Of a stretch of 58,817 nucleotides of DNA, positions 19,226-27,837 are shown piece after piece. Each line of letters starts with the position of its first letter. Within the stretch, counting starts at the first letter, position 1. The translations under genes and the position numbers were made by a program. The notes below the pieces were generated by a model that saw only the letters and a program-made list of their open reading frames with translations, was not told the DNA's origin and searched no databases. The stretch is from IMG/VR virus record IMGVR_UViG_3300006990_000030, positions 1 to 58,817 of that record. One strand, given 5' to 3'. The DNA is from a virus.

Positions 19226-19938
19226 TATATGTAGGCGGCGACAGCTATGCATTTGGATCAGAATTATTAGATATATCAAATCGTTTTGGTGATATTGTAT
19301 CAGATGCTATGGGAACAACAAATCAAAACGATGCATTAGGCGGCGCAAGTAATCAAAGAATTTACCGTAAATTTTTTGAAGCGTTTGATCCTAATAAATT
19401 TTCACATGTAATTTTAGGATGGACTGGCTTAAACAGATTTGAACATTATTCTGTCTTTGATCAAGATTATGACGGATATAGAAGAATAACCGCACATCGA
19501 TTACTTCCTTCTAACAAACATGAAGATTACATAGATGAAAAACTTAGAAAACGAATTGCAAAAACGCAACGAGATGTAAAAGTATCTAAAGAAAATAAAG
19601 TGTTATTGCAGTATATGGCTAATGTACGGACTGACAGAGTTATACATGCTGAAATTTTAAATATGATACTGCAAGTACAAAAGATGTGTAAATATACTGA
19701 CACAAAATTATGCATGTTTTTTGGAGTACAGAATAATATCATAAAAGTCGATGAATTAATGACAGATCATTTAATGTACAACAGTGTAGACTGGAATGAT
19801 ACATGGCTTCATCGACCAGATTATTCTTTACAGGAATGTATGAATGATTTAAAATTACCAATAGGCCCAGGTAAACACTTTTTAGAAGAAGGTCATCAAG
19901 TTGCTGCTGACAAAATATTGGAGCACTTTCGTGTCTGA
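19222..19938 (+). CDS. SGNH hydrolase-like protein 3 (GDSY type)
   Basis: 238 aa. MIYVGGDSYAFG gives a block-I serine. LGGASNQRIYRKF near 34-46 matches block II/III (Gly, Asn), and KHFLEEGHQVAADKI near the end supplies the His. No signal peptide. It is strongly similar in these blocks to the gene at 20953, so the two are paralogues. AAGGAG precedes the ATG. It lies between two radical SAM genes with short overlaps, suggesting a paired function in one pathway. The hydrolysed or transferred group is unknown. Confidence 0.6.
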   Translation: MIYVGGDSYAFGSELLDISNRFGDIVSDAMGTTNQNDALGGASNQRIYRKFFEAFDPNKFSHVILGWTGLNRFEHYSVFDQDYDGYRRITAHRLLPSNKHEDYIDEKLRKRIAKTQRDVKVSKENKVLLQYMANVRTDRVIHAEILNMILQVQKMCKYTDTKLCMFFGVQNNIIKVDELMTDHLMYNSVDWNDTWLHRPDYSLQECMNDLKLPIGPGKHFLEEGHQVAADKILEHFRV

Positions 19939-20566
19939 TAAATGTTTTCAACTTTCAATCTCAACATATTGTCAAGCTAAATGTCGTAGTTGCTTACGTA
20001 CTAATAGCGAAACAGGTGAGCCGGAAGATTGGCTTACGCCTACACATATGAGCGTAGAAGCAGTACAAAATTTAGTATCTGGCGATTATTTTAAAAAGAA
20101 CAAAATGGGATATTTACTTCTTTGCGGAGAATTAGGTGATCCAATGATGCATCCTAATATAGATAAAATTTTAGATATTACTCTTGCTGTTGTTCCTCGA
20201 GTAGAACTTTCGACAAACGGTGGTCTGCGTCAACCAGAATGGTATGCAAAGACAGCGCAAAAATATGGAAGTCGTATTCATATTAAATGGGCAATAGACG
20301 GCACTGACCATGAGACAAATTGGAAATATAGAGAAGGTGTTGACTATTATCGAGCAATGGATAATATGAAAGCATGGATTGAAAACGGTGGTAACGGTGA
20401 TTGGCATTATTTAATTTTTGAGTGGAACTGGAAACAGGTAAAAAAAGCTAAACAAATAGCTAAAGATATAGGGATTGAAATACTATTTAAAATAAACAAC
20501 AGGCCGTTTGGATTAATTAATCCAATTCACAAACGTAAAGTAATGGAGGAATTGGCTAATGGCTAA
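19931..20566 (+). CDS. Radical SAM protein 2, core half of a split enzyme
   Basis: 211 aa from GTG at 19931, preferred because GGAG lies at 19920-19923; an upstream TTG at 19901 is possible but would overlap the preceding gene more. CQAKCRSC (C14, C18, C21) binds the SAM cluster; LCGELGDPMMHP replaces GGEP, as in radical SAM 1. The protein stops soon after the barrel (LIFEWNWKQ, then FKINNRPFG) without any auxiliary-cluster cysteines. The missing C-terminal domain is encoded by the next gene, overlapping by 8 bp. Compared with radical SAM 1 this is one enzyme in two pieces. Confidence 0.8.
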   Translation: MSDKCFQLSISTYCQAKCRSCLRTNSETGEPEDWLTPTHMSVEAVQNLVSGDYFKKNKMGYLLLCGELGDPMMHPNIDKILDITLAVVPRVELSTNGGLRQPEWYAKTAQKYGSRIHIKWAIDGTDHETNWKYREGVDYYRAMDNMKAWIENGGNGDWHYLIFEWNWKQVKKAKQIAKDIGIEILFKINNRPFGLINPIHKRKVMEELANG

Positions 20567-20951
20567 ACAGCAAAAAATTATGTGTATGTTTCATGATGGC
20601 ACTCGAAGTGAATACGATATAACTGTCGACGGTAGAGTGTGGCCGTGTTGTAAATTTGTAAATGTAATAACAAAGATCGAAGCCGGATTGCAAAAAAAAG
20701 GTGCTCTTGACGGAGACGACTATTTTTTTAAATTACAAAAAGATGATCCTAATTGGAATAGTTTAGAGCACCATTCATTAGAAGAAATATTAGATCATGA
20801 CTATTTTTCTACATATGTAAACAATGAAGGATGGGAAAGTGGAAACACCAGCGTATTGTGTAAAAAACGATGTACAGCAAATATGCACCAAGACGGAACT
20901 TATACCTATGTAGCAGATACAAGTAACAAAATACATAAGAGGATAAAATAA
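20559..20951 (+). CDS. Separate SPASM/twitch-like subunit for the split radical SAM enzyme
   Basis: 130 aa. Its cysteines repeat the C-terminal pattern of radical SAM 1: C9, then DGRVWPCC (C30-C31), then C101-x3-C105 (CKKRC). It has no CX3CX2C and no barrel. GGAGG (20547-20551) sits before its own ATG, so it is translated separately, with an 8-bp overlap to the core gene. It likely binds an auxiliary Fe-S cluster and pairs with the 211-aa core. A sequencing frameshift is an alternative, but the well-placed ribosome-binding site and coupled start argue against it. Confidence 0.75.
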   Translation: MAKQQKIMCMFHDGTRSEYDITVDGRVWPCCKFVNVITKIEAGLQKKGALDGDDYFFKLQKDDPNWNSLEHHSLEEILDHDYFSTYVNNEGWESGNTSVLCKKRCTANMHQDGTYTYVADTSNKIHKRIK

Positions 20952-20952
20952 A

Positions 20953-21702
20953 ATGATATACGTAGGCGGCGATAGTTATACATACGGAATTGAATTAAAT
21001 AATCCTCTGAAAAGTCGATATTCTTTTTTGATGCAACAAAAATTAAAAATGTCTGTAGTAAATGATGCTTGGGGCGGAGCAAGTAATGACAGGATAGCCA
21101 GAAAATTTTTAGAGTTTATGAACGGTCATAAAGTAAAACCTGACTTGGTGTTTATTATGTGGGCTCCTATTACAAGATCAGAGCAGTATGCTCCTGAGGA
21201 AAATATGTGGGAAGAACAAGACGGATTTAGACAAGTAAGATCGCCTGATATTTTTTTACCTGCCAAAGCTAAGCCGACAAAAAAGCAACTACACTGGCGT
21301 CGATCTCTTTCTCAGTTAAGTGCTACGCAAAAATGGTGGCTTAATATATTTGACCAAAAAGGAGCAATTGATAGTTATATTAGAAATATAATGATAGTTC
21401 AAACTGTTTGTCGTGCAGGAAATATACCGTTTATAATGACTAATTGTAATTCTTCAATGACACTCAAACAAGTTGATAATTTTATAAGTCGTAATAAAAC
21501 AGTAGAAAACTACACTCAACAACGAGTAAATCTCATTGATAGTAGTAACTGGTTATTTGATAAAACATGGTCGTTTGCTGAATGGGCAAAAGATAACGAA
21601 TATCCAATAGGCCCACAGTATCATCCGTTAGAGGAAGCACATAGAAACTTTGCTGATATATTAACAGACAAAGTTAAGGAGAGAGTAAATGCCTCCGATT
21701 AA
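20953..21702 (+). CDS. SGNH hydrolase-like protein 4 (GDSY type)
   Basis: 249 aa. MIYVGGDSYTYGIEL, WGGASNDRIARKFLEF near 37-52, and YHPLEEAHRNFADIL near the end are the three SGNH-type blocks, matching the paralogue at 19222. The middle is longer and Trp/Lys-rich. No signal peptide or membrane segment. AGAGGA precedes the ATG. It follows the split radical SAM pair just as its paralogue follows radical SAM 1, so the radical SAM plus SGNH pair appears to have been duplicated as a unit. Confidence 0.6.
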   Translation: MIYVGGDSYTYGIELNNPLKSRYSFLMQQKLKMSVVNDAWGGASNDRIARKFLEFMNGHKVKPDLVFIMWAPITRSEQYAPEENMWEEQDGFRQVRSPDIFLPAKAKPTKKQLHWRRSLSQLSATQKWWLNIFDQKGAIDSYIRNIMIVQTVCRAGNIPFIMTNCNSSMTLKQVDNFISRNKTVENYTQQRVNLIDSSNWLFDKTWSFAEWAKDNEYPIGPQYHPLEEAHRNFADILTDKVKERVNASD

Positions 21703-22903
21703 ATGCTTCTTTGCAAAAAATGCAATTAATTACAAGCCCAATGATAGAATAACTGCGTGTCCCAGAGGTCATGGATCTTTGGCTAAAATTAGTGACTCTG
21801 TAAAACCAAGTGATTTTTTAAATAACGAAGGATTTAGAAATCTTAGGAAAACTTTACAAGATGGTGAATGGGATACATCGCATTGTGATACCTGTATGGA
21901 AAGAGAACAACGAAATATCACAAGTATGCGTCAAAACATCAACTCTGAATTTAATCCTAACACTAAAATTAATGCAAACGGCAAAGTGCGTTATAGAGAA
22001 TTAAAATTTATAGAGCTTAGATTCAGTAATACTTGTAACTTATGCTGTTTGCATTGTGGTCCTGATTACAGCAGTCAATGGGCATCACTTATAAAAAATA
22101 ATCCCTTACAAAAAGATGACGTTGCTCATAATATTAGAGGATGGGTTAATCCGAGTAAAAATACAAATTGGACAAGTAAGCAAGTAAGAGACTTTGTAGA
22201 AGACTTAAATAAAAACTTTCCAAATGTTGAAAGATTTGATATTGCCGGCGGCGAGCCATTGTATCAAAAACAATTTTGGCTATTTTTAGATTTAATAAAA
22301 GACCATCCTAATATAAAACGTATGACTATTAGTATTACTTCTAACTTTAATGTTGACATTAATTATAAAGATCTTGCTAAAAAACTTAATAAATTTAAAC
22401 GTGCAAATGTGCGAATAAGTTTAGATGCTGGAAAAAACTTATACGATTATTTTAGAGGCGGTAGCTGGGAAAAAGTAGAAGACAATATAAAACAGTTTAA
22501 CAAAACCAGAAGGAATACACAATTAGAGGTTACAAATACAATCGGAGTTCATCAAATTTTAGATCTTGAGGATGTAATTGTAAGTATGTTAGAACTTCCA
22601 GTTGACAAATTACATCATAGTATTATACAATATCCTGACTATTTAAGTCCGCACGTATTTGATTCTAACAATCAAAGAGTTATTGATGAAATTGATAGGG
22701 CTAAAGCAGCAATTGATTGTTATAAAAGTGATATAAAATACGTTAGCGCTCATAGAATGATTAAATCACTTGAAAAGGAGTATAGTAACTCAAAGTATAA
22801 ATCTACTTTACTAAAAAGTTTCCAATACTATACTAATAAAATGGATAAAATTAAAAATACAAATTTTGAATCAGTGTTTGGATATAAAATAGATGAACTC
22901 TAA
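21689..22903 (+). CDS. Radical SAM protein 3, N-terminal cysteine domain type
   Basis: 404 aa. An N-terminal auxiliary region (C6, C24, C66, C69 in HCDTCMEREQ) precedes the radical SAM core, whose SAM cluster motif CNLCCLHC is at C116, C120, C123. IAGGEPLYQK near 186-195 and SLDAG near 249 are barrel motifs. In this class the extra cysteine cluster lies before the core, the reverse of the usual SPASM order. This copy has a single C at the position where its paralogues have CC. AAGGAGAG precedes the ATG. Reaction unknown. First of a run of such paralogues. Confidence 0.85.
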   Translation: MPPIKCFFAKNAINYKPNDRITACPRGHGSLAKISDSVKPSDFLNNEGFRNLRKTLQDGEWDTSHCDTCMEREQRNITSMRQNINSEFNPNTKINANGKVRYRELKFIELRFSNTCNLCCLHCGPDYSSQWASLIKNNPLQKDDVAHNIRGWVNPSKNTNWTSKQVRDFVEDLNKNFPNVERFDIAGGEPLYQKQFWLFLDLIKDHPNIKRMTISITSNFNVDINYKDLAKKLNKFKRANVRISLDAGKNLYDYFRGGSWEKVEDNIKQFNKTRRNTQLEVTNTIGVHQILDLEDVIVSMLELPVDKLHHSIIQYPDYLSPHVFDSNNQRVIDEIDRAKAAIDCYKSDIKYVSAHRMIKSLEKEYSNSKYKSTLLKSFQYYTNKMDKIKNTNFESVFGYKIDEL

Positions 22904-23987
22904 CTATTGTGTCCTTCCTTTTGTTCATAGTTGTACAAACGTAGGCGGCAGAAATAAGCCTTGCTGTAGATTTTCTGACCAAAGTTATAACGATCAAGTT
23001 AGTCCGTTAGATTATTTCAATGGAGATAAGATAAATTTACTTAGAAATAAAATGCTTAACGGAGAAATAATAAAAGGATGCGACAAGTGTCACGCAGAAG
23101 AGTCGTTAGGTAAACAAAGTTATAGGCAACGGTCAAACAATCAATATAAAGAATATATTGACAAACAACCTACTTTAAAATTTATCGAAATTGGACTAAG
23201 CAATGCCTGTAATTTTGGATGTGTAACTTGTGATGCAGCATATAGCACAACTTGGTGGCAGGATATTGATGATGTAAATGCTATAGGCGCTAATAAAGCA
23301 AAACCTGATCAAAAAGTTGTATACACAGATAGTAAGTTTAATGACTTTTCTAATATAGATAGAATAAAAATATTAGGCGGCGAACCATTTATGGAGCCGA
23401 GAAACTTAGAGTTTTTAAAAAAATGTAATTTAAAAAATATCGAATTAGAACTTGTTACAAATGGTAGCATTTTGCCAAACAATGAGTGGCAAGAAATATT
23501 GCAACAACTAAAATATGTAAACTTAGATATAAGTTTAGACGGCCATGGTGAAATTGCCGAGTATGTGCGTTATGGAACAAACTGGAAAAAATTAGAATCT
23601 AATATTAATTGGTGGAAACAGTGGTGGAGCAATAATAACAATATCACTATAAAAAGTCATTTTGTAGTTCATGCTCTAAATGCATTTGATTTACATAATT
23701 ATTTAGAATGGCAAAAAAAGTTTAAATGGAAAACTACGTTTGATATACTACAAATGCCAGAATATTTAAATATTAAAATTCTGCCAACAGAAATGAAGAA
23801 AGAAATTTTAGAAAAGGTAGATATTAAGAATGTTACAAACTATTTAACTAAGCATATGAACATTTTTGACAAGGACCAGTGTAGTCTGCTAACTAACTAT
23901 GTTAGTGTTTTAAATAAAAAACGTAATCATGACTTACAACAAATTAACAAACTAATGGATAGACTTAATGAAGCAACCAACAGATAG
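22893..23987 (+). CDS. Radical SAM protein 4, N-terminal cysteine domain type
   Basis: 364 aa. The N-terminal domain shows CVLPFVHS (C6), KPCC (C24-C25) and CDKCHAEES (C63, C66). The core motif CNFGCVTC is at C106, C110, C113; ILGGEPFMEP near 160-169 and SLDGHGE near 217 follow. It is about 40-100 residues shorter than several paralogues, mostly through the C-terminal part. It overlaps the previous gene by 11 bp and the next by 20 bp. Likely a [4Fe-4S]/SAM enzyme with an auxiliary cluster acting on a macromolecule; the substrate is not known. Confidence 0.85.
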   Translation: MNSNYCVLPFVHSCTNVGGRNKPCCRFSDQSYNDQVSPLDYFNGDKINLLRNKMLNGEIIKGCDKCHAEESLGKQSYRQRSNNQYKEYIDKQPTLKFIEIGLSNACNFGCVTCDAAYSTTWWQDIDDVNAIGANKAKPDQKVVYTDSKFNDFSNIDRIKILGGEPFMEPRNLEFLKKCNLKNIELELVTNGSILPNNEWQEILQQLKYVNLDISLDGHGEIAEYVRYGTNWKKLESNINWWKQWWSNNNNITIKSHFVVHALNAFDLHNYLEWQKKFKWKTTFDILQMPEYLNIKILPTEMKKEILEKVDIKNVTNYLTKHMNIFDKDQCSLLTNYVSVLNKKRNHDLQQINKLMDRLNEATNR

Positions 23988-25212
23988 TAAAACTTTTTGT
24001 ATTTTACCTTGGATACATGTGAATGGTAGTGTCGGCGGAGGTTATCGACCATGCTGTAATAGTGAAAGTTATTTTGATTTTAAAGACGACAACAACAGTA
24101 TCAAACAAGCGTTTGAAAGCAACAGTATGGACGAAATCCGCCAGTTTATGCAGCAGGAAAAAGAACATCCTGCATGTGAAGTTTGCTATTCAAGAGAGCG
24201 CAATAATGGATTAAGTTTTCGACATACATACACAGTTGATAAGTTTAAAGAATTTGTAGATCCGAATGCAGACGAAAAAATAAAATATTTAGACTTACGT
24301 TTTGATAACACTTGTAATCTTGCTTGTAGAATGTGTGATCCAAGTAGTAGTAATCAGTTATATAGTAGTATCGAATGGTATAGGCAAGAGGATAAACCAC
24401 TACCAGAACACTGGAAAGGGTTTACTAATTATAAACAAAAAGATCAAACACAGATTAGTGCAAATCGTAAAGACTATGTAATAGAATTATTACCGGGTAT
24501 AGAAGTTTTAAAAGTAACCGGCGGCGAACCTTTTATTAGCAAGGATTTTTTAGAAGTATTAGATCATGCAATTGAAAATGATTATGCAAAAAATATTAGA
24601 TTGCTAATAACTACAAATGGCACTAAGTTTGTAAAGGCAGTTTTACAACGTCTTAAACATTTTAAGGGCGTTGACATGAATGTAAGTGTTGACGGAACCA
24701 GTCATGTGTATGACTATGTTAGATATCCTTTTACATGGAATAAATGGAATGATAGATTCTTAGAGTTTTTAAATTTTGCTGATGAAAACGAAATGTATAA
24801 AAACAAATACTTTCGAATTCGAACAAGTACAGTTGTTACAATGTACAATTGGTTGAATTGTCCAGAGCTATATACACATTTGAAATCTTATACTGAACAA
24901 TTTCCGTGGTTAATTAATAAAAATTATATACCACGTATAGATTTTAATTTAAATCTGCGCCCAAAAGATAGTGAAATGTCGGCCAAGTGGTTACCTAATA
25001 ACATTTTAGATAAGGGTTTAGAGTTATGGCAGCATACTGATTGTAGACAATATAAAGAATTTGAAAAGTATGTAGTTAATGCAAAAAAACTAAATTCAGA
25101 CGATAAAAATCTTTATCGAGAAAAAATTAAATACACTACTACGACATTAGACAAACAGCGGAAACAAACTTTTGCTGTATTAGATAGCGAGATTGTTAAA
25201 TGGCTAAAATAG
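23968..25212 (+). CDS. Radical SAM protein 5, N-terminal cysteine domain type
   Basis: 414 aa. FCILPWIHVNGS (C11), RPCC (C29-C30) and CEVCYSRE (C70, C73) form the N-terminal cluster domain. CNLACRMC (C116, C120, C123) is the SAM cluster site. VTGGEPFISKDF near 189-200, TTNGT near 225 and SVDGTSHVYDYVRYP near 250 are barrel features. The SVDG...YVRYP phrase recurs in radical SAM 10, supporting common ancestry. Translation is coupled by 20- and 13-bp overlaps. Function unknown beyond radical chemistry. Confidence 0.87.
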   Translation: MKQPTDSKTFCILPWIHVNGSVGGGYRPCCNSESYFDFKDDNNSIKQAFESNSMDEIRQFMQQEKEHPACEVCYSRERNNGLSFRHTYTVDKFKEFVDPNADEKIKYLDLRFDNTCNLACRMCDPSSSNQLYSSIEWYRQEDKPLPEHWKGFTNYKQKDQTQISANRKDYVIELLPGIEVLKVTGGEPFISKDFLEVLDHAIENDYAKNIRLLITTNGTKFVKAVLQRLKHFKGVDMNVSVDGTSHVYDYVRYPFTWNKWNDRFLEFLNFADENEMYKNKYFRIRTSTVVTMYNWLNCPELYTHLKSYTEQFPWLINKNYIPRIDFNLNLRPKDSEMSAKWLPNNILDKGLELWQHTDCRQYKEFEKYVVNAKKLNSDDKNLYREKIKYTTTTLDKQRKQTFAVLDSEIVKWLK

Positions 25213-26603
25213 ATAAAAAAGAAGCAGAGCGTTTAGAAAGTTTAGTACCAAATAAAAAGTTTTGTCCTGCTCCCTTTATGCATACATATATAAATTCAAA
25301 TAATAGAGGATATAAACTTTGCTGTATGAGTCATATTGTTGGTCGTTGGGATACTGAACAAAGTCTTAAAGAACAACACGAAGAATTTTGGACTGGTGAA
25401 ACTATGCAAAGTATTCGCCAAGATTTTCTTGATGGCAAAATGCCAGAATCGTGTGAGTGGTGGTGCGGTCGTTGGGAAAAAGAAGGTATATATCATAAGA
25501 GTGATAGATTAGATTTTATAAAACGCTATGAATTAGAATTAAAAGCAGGATTTACAGAAATAAATTGGGACATAACTCATGGTACCCTTGAATTCCAGAA
25601 GCCAGTCGATATTGATTTACGACCAAGTAAAATGTGTAATTTAAAATGTCGTAGCTGTAATAGTCTTTGGTCCGATAAGATTGAACAAGAAGTACTTGCT
25701 AATCCAGAAATACAAGGATGGAGCCATTGGGACATGGTAACACAAAGCCCTAATGCTATGCGTAAAGCAAAACAGATTGATTACTCAGATCCTAAGTTTG
25801 ATGTTGTTAGTAATTTAGACTTTTCAAATGTATTTCGTTTAAAAATGAGCGGAGGAGAAACGTTAGTTGATCCAAGAGTTTATAATATTATGAAAAAACT
25901 TGTTGATAGTGGCGAAGCAAAGAATGTACGTCTTCATCAAATTACAAACTGTACCAGCCTTCCAAGCAGAATATACGATCTACTGGCACAGTTTAAAGAA
26001 GTTAGTTTCAATATTAGTGTAGATGGCGTAAAAGAAACAGATGAATTTTTACGTGACGGAACCAGATGGGATCGAAAACAAAAAGTATTTGATAAAATCT
26101 TTACATTACCTAATTTAAAATGGGCTGGCATAATGCATGTCTTCCAGCCTGTTAGCGCATTTCAAGTAAAGCGTAATGTAGAATGGTTTTTAGAAGGATA
26201 CAGAAAATATACAAAACAACATAACGGTGTTACTTTTAATCCTATTGTTGATCCTTGGTATCTAAGTGTAAGTTGGTTAGATGAAGATCATAAAGATTAC
26301 ATAAGACAGCAAGTAAAAGAATGTATAACAGAATTTAATATGTGTAAACAAGAACAACAATGGTTTGATCTGTTACATAGTGAATTAGATAAGACACAAA
26401 CTGACGAGCGTCGAAAAAGATATGCAAATGATTATGTGCGAGCAGAGTTAGCATTGGATAAAATAAGGAATACAAGTTCTCTTACTATAGAGCCTATGCT
26501 ACAACGATATTTTGATAGATACGATCCAAACAATGTTACACACGGTGACAAAACAGGAAGACCAGGAGCCCACTTTGACGGAAAACCAAAACCAACAGTC
26601 TAA
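25200..26603 (+). CDS. Radical SAM protein 6, N-terminal cysteine domain type
   Basis: 467 aa. A 20-residue charged extension precedes FCPAPFMHTY (C22), KLCC (C41-C42) and CEWWC (C85, C89; CX3C rather than the usual CX2C). The core motif CNLKCRSC is at C146, C150, C153. MSGGETLVDPRV carries GGET in place of GGEP. SVDGVKETDEFLRDG near 275 follows. The C-terminal 140 residues are Lys/Glu-rich and helical. It overlaps the next gene by 29 bp, the longest overlap in the series. Confidence 0.85.
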   Translation: MAKIDKKEAERLESLVPNKKFCPAPFMHTYINSNNRGYKLCCMSHIVGRWDTEQSLKEQHEEFWTGETMQSIRQDFLDGKMPESCEWWCGRWEKEGIYHKSDRLDFIKRYELELKAGFTEINWDITHGTLEFQKPVDIDLRPSKMCNLKCRSCNSLWSDKIEQEVLANPEIQGWSHWDMVTQSPNAMRKAKQIDYSDPKFDVVSNLDFSNVFRLKMSGGETLVDPRVYNIMKKLVDSGEAKNVRLHQITNCTSLPSRIYDLLAQFKEVSFNISVDGVKETDEFLRDGTRWDRKQKVFDKIFTLPNLKWAGIMHVFQPVSAFQVKRNVEWFLEGYRKYTKQHNGVTFNPIVDPWYLSVSWLDEDHKDYIRQQVKECITEFNMCKQEQQWFDLLHSELDKTQTDERRKRYANDYVRAELALDKIRNTSSLTIEPMLQRYFDRYDPNNVTHGDKTGRPGAHFDGKPKPTV

Positions 26604-27837
26604 AAAGGTATTTTGTACAGCACCTTTTTTTAATTTATATTATAAGGGTAATAAGGATTATAATAAAATAATGCCTTGTTGTGAAGGTCGTTTGGGATCT
26701 TTAGGTAACTTTAGCCATTATGAAGAATATAGTAAAAGTAAATGGTTACGAAATATAAGAAAGAAAATGCTTAACAACGAACCTGCAGAAATATGTACTC
26801 GATGTGTATCTGTTGAAGAAGCTGGCGGGTTCAATGCGAGAGAACATTATAGAAATTTACTTGAAAAAATAGAATTTAGGACAAAGGAAAAAGTAGAGTT
26901 TAACTTTAAAAACGGGAACCAACACGGCCATCCGATGGCATTAGATTACAGAGGTAGTAATCTTTGTAATTTAAAATGCAGAATGTGTCATCAAGGAAGT
27001 AGTTCGGAAATTGCTAAAGAAATTAATAAAAATCAAGATCTGTATCGTCCAATGGGATACGGTAACGGAGTAAGTCATTTATATATTAATAACAAACTGC
27101 CTAACGAGTTTATAGACGAGCTTAAATTAGACAACGTGTATAGATTTAAAATCTTAGGCGGAGAACCGTTAATGCAAGAAGATGTGTACATAGGATTAGA
27201 AAAAATGGCACAGTTGCCACACAGGAAGGAAGTTGATATAAGTTTTACAACTAATGCAACTAACTTTCCAAAAAGATTCTATGACTTAATTGGAAAATTT
27301 AGACGTATATTGATGCGAGTAAGTCTTGACGGTGTTGATGATGTATTTGAATATTGTAGATCAAACGGCAACTGGGACAAAATTATGAAAAATATAACTT
27401 CGTTGTCTGAGCGGGGTTATACACAAAATGAATTAGCTCTCGGTTTTAGTTTTGTTATACAATTTTATAATGTTTTTAGGATTTATGATATAATGGAATG
27501 GTGTGCTAAATGGGAAGATGAACATCCTGTAGAAACTTCGATATGGTCAATGCATACATTTTTTAGTCCAATTGAACAAAATCATTTATCAACAGCAATG
27601 TGTACTACAGAAGATAGAGAATTTCTTAGACAAGAGCTTGACAGATTCCTTAAAGATTATGGACGTAGGTCCTGGTTTGATCGTGTAGAAAACATTATAT
27701 TCAATTTTGATGAAAATAGAAATTTTGATAAAGAAAAAGCCAAAGAAACACTAATTGTATACAGTAAAAATTTAGATAAAATTAGAAAAACTAATTTACC
27801 AGATTTACATGAAAGATATAGCAAATATTATGAATGA
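26575..27837 (+). CDS. Radical SAM protein 7, N-terminal cysteine domain type
   Basis: 420 aa from TTG at 26575, chosen because GGAG lies at 26565-26568 with 6-base spacing and the next residues lead directly into VFCTAPFFNLY; an ATG at 26533 would add 14 residues. C14, C35-C36 and C74/C77 form the N-terminal domain; CNLKCRMC (C131, C135, C138) binds the SAM cluster. ILGGEPLMQEDV near 207 and SLDGVDDVFEYCR near 260 follow. It reads through from radical SAM 6 with a 29-bp overlap. Confidence 0.83.
   Translation: MTENQNQQSKKVFCTAPFFNLYYKGNKDYNKIMPCCEGRLGSLGNFSHYEEYSKSKWLRNIRKKMLNNEPAEICTRCVSVEEAGGFNAREHYRNLLEKIEFRTKEKVEFNFKNGNQHGHPMALDYRGSNLCNLKCRMCHQGSSSEIAKEINKNQDLYRPMGYGNGVSHLYINNKLPNEFIDELKLDNVYRFKILGGEPLMQEDVYIGLEKMAQLPHRKEVDISFTTNATNFPKRFYDLIGKFRRILMRVSLDGVDDVFEYCRSNGNWDKIMKNITSLSERGYTQNELALGFSFVIQFYNVFRIYDIMEWCAKWEDEHPVETSIWSMHTFFSPIEQNHLSTAMCTTEDREFLRQELDRFLKDYGRRSWFDRVENIIFNFDENRNFDKEKAKETLIVYSKNLDKIRKTNLPDLHERYSKYYE

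Noticed and set aside
19931-20951. Radical SAM 2 as a frameshifted pseudogene
   Set aside because: The second half has its own GGAGG and ATG, keeps all auxiliary cysteines, and the 8-bp overlap style matches the other gene junctions; gene fission is more likely, though a read-level check would settle it.
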